64,000 nucleotides of DNA, taken from NCBI RefSeq assembly GCF_007570865.1, contig NZ_VLPS01000010.1, positions 153,947 to 217,946 of the forward strand, written 5' to 3'. The position numbers and the translations under genes were made by a program. Source of the stretch: Atlantibacter subterraneus (lineage in GTDB: Bacteria > Pseudomonadota > Gammaproteobacteria > Enterobacterales > Enterobacteriaceae). This document shows positions 62,146 through 64,000 of the stretch, piece by piece (position 1 is the stretch's first letter; each line of letters begins with the position of its first letter). Below the pieces are notes generated by a model. It saw only the letters and a list, made by a program, of their open reading frames with translations. It made no database searches and was not told the origin of the DNA.

Positions 62146-62778
62146 ATGAACAGCGATGACTCTGTTTCCCTGATGAAATTACCCTCTCCCTGGGCGGGGC
62201 AGTTGCTTAATGGCTTGACCCGCGAAGAAGATTACAAAACCTGGCCGAAAGGGAGCAAATTATCGTTTCAAATTAATGGCGAGCCGGTGTGCCACTTTGT
62301 TCGGTCTGGTGTAATGACGCTGGAGCGGTTCGATGACGCGTTATTAATGGGCACCGTTACCGCGCCGCTGGCGTTGGGATGGATGTCCGCTACATCTTCA
62401 CGCATGATTTTGCGGTCGAAAGGGCCCTGTGAAATCGCCACGATACCTTTTGAACAGGTGATGGCGCTGGTTGAGCAAAAACAGCTGTGGGATCTGGTGG
62501 CAAAGCATATGCTGCATATCACCAATAAGCTGTTTATCTATAACGAGATCCTGACGGCACCCACCACCTATGACCTGATCTGCTATCAACTCATCAGCCT
62601 GTTACAGGAACCTGAATCCACCCGCAGCAGTACGGCAGCCTATCAATACATCCTCGATCGCACCCGACTTTCACGCAGCAGTGTGATGAAGATGTTGGCG
62701 GAACTGAAAAAGGGCGGGTACATCCAGCTTGAGCAGGGGAAACTGGTGGCGATCCATTATCTGCCGCCCGGATTTTAA
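62146..62778 (+). CDS. IprA-like winged-helix regulator 2
   Basis: Paralogue of the preceding gene, 210 residues, with the same layout: beta domain (VCHFVRSGVMTLERFDDALLMGTVTAPLALGW in part) and C-terminal winged helix (YILDRTRLSRSSVMKMLAELKKGGYIQLEQGKLVAI in part). The end is closer to E. coli IprA (RTRVSRS, KGKLISINRLPSEY) than regulator 1 is. Start at 62146 has a weak ribosome site; an upstream TTG is less likely. Function inferred from family; a role in redox stress or fimbrial control is possible. Confidence 0.78.
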   Translation: MNSDDSVSLMKLPSPWAGQLLNGLTREEDYKTWPKGSKLSFQINGEPVCHFVRSGVMTLERFDDALLMGTVTAPLALGWMSATSSRMILRSKGPCEIATIPFEQVMALVEQKQLWDLVAKHMLHITNKLFIYNEILTAPTTYDLICYQLISLLQEPESTRSSTAAYQYILDRTRLSRSSVMKMLAELKKGGYIQLEQGKLVAIHYLPPGF

Positions 62779-62906
62779 GCTCCATAGCGCCGACCGCGCT
62801 CTCGATCGGACTGGTGTGACGTCGCGCAGCTCCTGACATTTCCTTCCTGGCTTTGCGCCTTAATCTTTGAAGCCGGACAAAGCAACGCCCTGATGGCGGG
62901 TAATAA

Positions 62907-62939
62907 AATAGCCGCGCTATGGAAATCGCTCAGGAGTAA
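62907..62939 (+). pseudogene. hypA: 3' remnant of hypA
   Basis: The last codons before hypB read R-A-M-E-I-A-Q-E-stop, matching the E. coli HypA C-terminus R-I-E-I-D-Q-E-stop, with the AGGAG inside the terminal codons serving hypB as in intact operons. An in-frame stop lies ten codons earlier and no HypA zinc-finger (CxxC) sequence is present in the 130 bp upstream. So hypA appears truncated to its extreme 3' end. The match is short. Confidence 0.5.
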
Positions 62940-62942
62940 ATT

Positions 62943-63809
62943 ATGTGTACCACATGCGGTTGCGCCGAAGGCAACCTGTATATCGAAGGGGATGAGCGCA
63001 ACCCGCACTCCGCCTTTCGCAGCGCGCCCTTTGCCCCTGCGGCCCGCCCGGCGCTGCACATCAGCGCCGTCCGTACTCAGGATTTCAGCCCGGCCGAAAG
63101 CGCGCAGGGCGACTTACACTACGGCCACGGCGAGGCCGGTACCCACGCCCCGGGCATGAGCCAGCGCCGGATGGTGGAAATCGAAACCGATGTGCTGGAC
63201 AAAAATAACCGGCTGGCTGGCCGCAACCGCGCCCGCTTCGCCGCCCGCGGGCAGCTGGTATTAAATCTGGTCTCCAGCCCCGGCTCCGGGAAAACCACGT
63301 TACTGACCGAAACCCTGAAACGCCTGCACGGCACGGTGACCTGCGCCGTTATTGAAGGCGACCAGCAGACGGTGAACGACGCCGAGCGTATCCGCGCCAC
63401 CGGCACGCCGGCAATCCAGGTGAATACCGGTAAAGGCTGCCATCTGGATGCGCAGATGATTGCCGATGCCATGCAGCGTCTGCCGCTGGACGATGGCGGC
63501 ATCCTGTTTATCGAAAACGTCGGTAACCTGGTGTGCCCGGCCAGCTTTGACCTCGGCGAGCGCCATAAGGTGGCGGTGCTGTCGGTCACCGAAGGCGAGG
63601 ACAAGCCGCTCAAGTATCCGCACATGTTCGCCGCCGCCTCGCTGATGCTGCTGAACAAGGTCGACCTGCTTGCGTACCTGAACTTTGACATGGAGGCCTG
63701 CCTGGCCGCCGCCCGCGCGGTCAATCCGGGTATTGAAATCATACTGGTTTCCGCCACCACCGGTGAGGGGATGGACGCCTGGCTTGCCTGGCTGGAGGCG
63801 CAGCGATGA
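62943..63809 (+). CDS. hypB: Hydrogenase nickel-incorporation GTPase HypB
   Basis: GTPase that helps insert nickel into [NiFe]-hydrogenase large subunits, working with HypA and SlyD. 288 residues (E. coli 290). The N-terminal high-affinity nickel motif CTTCGC (C2, C5, C7) is present, as are a P-loop SSPGSGKTT (about 111-119), [13 protein letters not shown], the low-affinity metal segments GKGCHLD and NLVCPASFD, and NKVDLL. The gene is intact, but its usual partners are not: hypA is a tail, hypC is absent and hypD is broken. It stops at TGATG, directly overlapping the hypD-like start. Confidence 0.95.
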   Translation: MCTTCGCAEGNLYIEGDERNPHSAFRSAPFAPAARPALHISAVRTQDFSPAESAQGDLHYGHGEAGTHAPGMSQRRMVEIETDVLDKNNRLAGRNRARFAARGQLVLNLVSSPGSGKTTLLTETLKRLHGTVTCAVIEGDQQTVNDAERIRATGTPAIQVNTGKGCHLDAQMIADAMQRLPLDDGGILFIENVGNLVCPASFDLGERHKVAVLSVTEGEDKPLKYPHMFAAASLMLLNKVDLLAYLNFDMEACLAAARAVNPGIEIILVSATTGEGMDAWLAWLEAQR

Positions 63810-63980
63810 TGCGTTATGTTGACGAGTACCATGGAAGTGACCGGGCGCTGCAAACCTGCCCGCTGCCCGCTGTTCGGCGAGCACTGCAACCCGCAGAACG
63901 CCTTTGGCGCGCTGATGGTCTCATCCGAAGGGGCCTGCGCGGCCTGGTACCAGTACCGTTCCACGGAGTGTGAAGCATGA
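63809..63980 (+). pseudogene. hypD: hypD remnant with large internal deletion and frameshift
   Basis: The start reads MRYVDEY, the HypD N-terminus (E. coli MRFVDEY), overlapping the hypB stop. Within 25 bp the sequence jumps, in another frame, to EVTGRCKPARCPLFG and continues GALMVSSEGACAAWYQYR to a stop, which is the HypD C-terminus. About 320 of roughly 370 codons are missing. The ATGGAAGTG at the junction (63831-63839) may derive from the internal RIMEVCGG segment, implying more than one deletion. No hypC lies between hypB and this remnant. HypCD carries the Fe(CN)2CO precursor, so this operon cannot supply it. Confidence 0.85.
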
Positions 63981-64000
63981 AAACCATCACCCTTGCCCAC
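63977..64000 (+). CDS. hypE: HypE start (continues beyond window)
   Basis: The last eight codons read MKTITLAH, corresponding to the HypE N-terminus (E. coli MNNIQLAHGSGG), overlapping the hypD tail stop in an ATGA arrangement. HypE dehydrates the carbamoyl group to the cyanide ligand of [NiFe]-hydrogenase. Only the start is visible, so integrity is unknown. Confidence 0.6.

Noticed and set aside
62893..63159. 88-codon plus-strand frame overlapping the hypB start
   Set aside because: It reads hypB in the wrong frame; composition is typical of a GC-rich shadow.
1..64000. CRISPR arrays, tRNA or rRNA genes, prophage or IS elements
   Set aside because: No regularly spaced direct repeats, no tRNA-like cloverleaf segments, and no transposase or integrase proteins were seen.

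Overview
The window looks like a chromosomal segment of an enterobacterium (order Enterobacterales, probably Enterobacteriaceae close to the Enterobacter/Klebsiella/Kosakonia group; the genus cannot be fixed from sequence alone). FdhF, NikA-E, HypB, FucI/K/U/A/O, YeaR, YgbA and L-talarate dehydratase all read as close relatives of the E. coli or Salmonella proteins. Most of the window is GC-rich, with AT-richer islands at the first fimbrial operon and parts of the sugar loci. No rRNA, tRNA, IS element, prophage or CRISPR array was seen. All function statements come from reading motifs and remembered family sequences; no database search was run.

Layout. (1) 1-10601: a divergent L-fucose locus. 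fucI-fucK-fucU run rightwards. An RbsABC-type ABC importer, a Cra-like LacI-family regulator, fucA and fucO run leftwards. No FucP permease or DeoR-type FucR is present in the locus. (2) 10821-11531: a yeaR-ygbA nitrosative-stress pair. (3) 12061-17650: an AT-rich chaperone-usher fimbrial operon whose usher carries a frameshift. (4) 17775-22382: an IclR-regulated sugar-acid cluster (IlvD/EDD dehydratase, RraA-like protein, MFS transporter). (5) 22763-29702: a large DUF5107-TPR protein, a sugar porter and a mutarotase, with a divergent ROK regulator. (6) 29764-33689: galactarate/talarate dehydratase and its transporter, with a divergent LacI regulator and two clear operators. (7) 33993-44704: a ten-gene operon joining tagatose-bisphosphate aldolase (GatZ/GatY), a GatD-like dehydrogenase, a FucU paralogue, an RbsABC-type importer, an aldo/keto reductase, a xylulokinase-like kinase and a DeoR regulator.

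(8) 44781-64000 is dominated by formate/hydrogen metabolism: the selenoprotein formate dehydrogenase fdhF, a HigBA-like toxin-antitoxin pair where nikR would be expected, nikEDCBA with NikR and FNR boxes, and a hyp operon at the right edge. Between nik and hyp lie a transglutaminase-MerT-MerP operon, a second (intact) chaperone-usher operon ending in a LuxR-type regulator, and two tandem IprA-like regulators. The hyp operon is damaged: only a short 3' tail of hypA is seen, hypB is intact, hypC is missing, and hypD is an internally deleted, frameshifted remnant leading into hypE.

Most striking for follow-up: the ABC-fed tagatose-type pathway (7), the DUF5107 cluster (5), the transglutaminase/MerTP operon facing nik, and the decayed hyp operon next to intact fdhF and nik genes.
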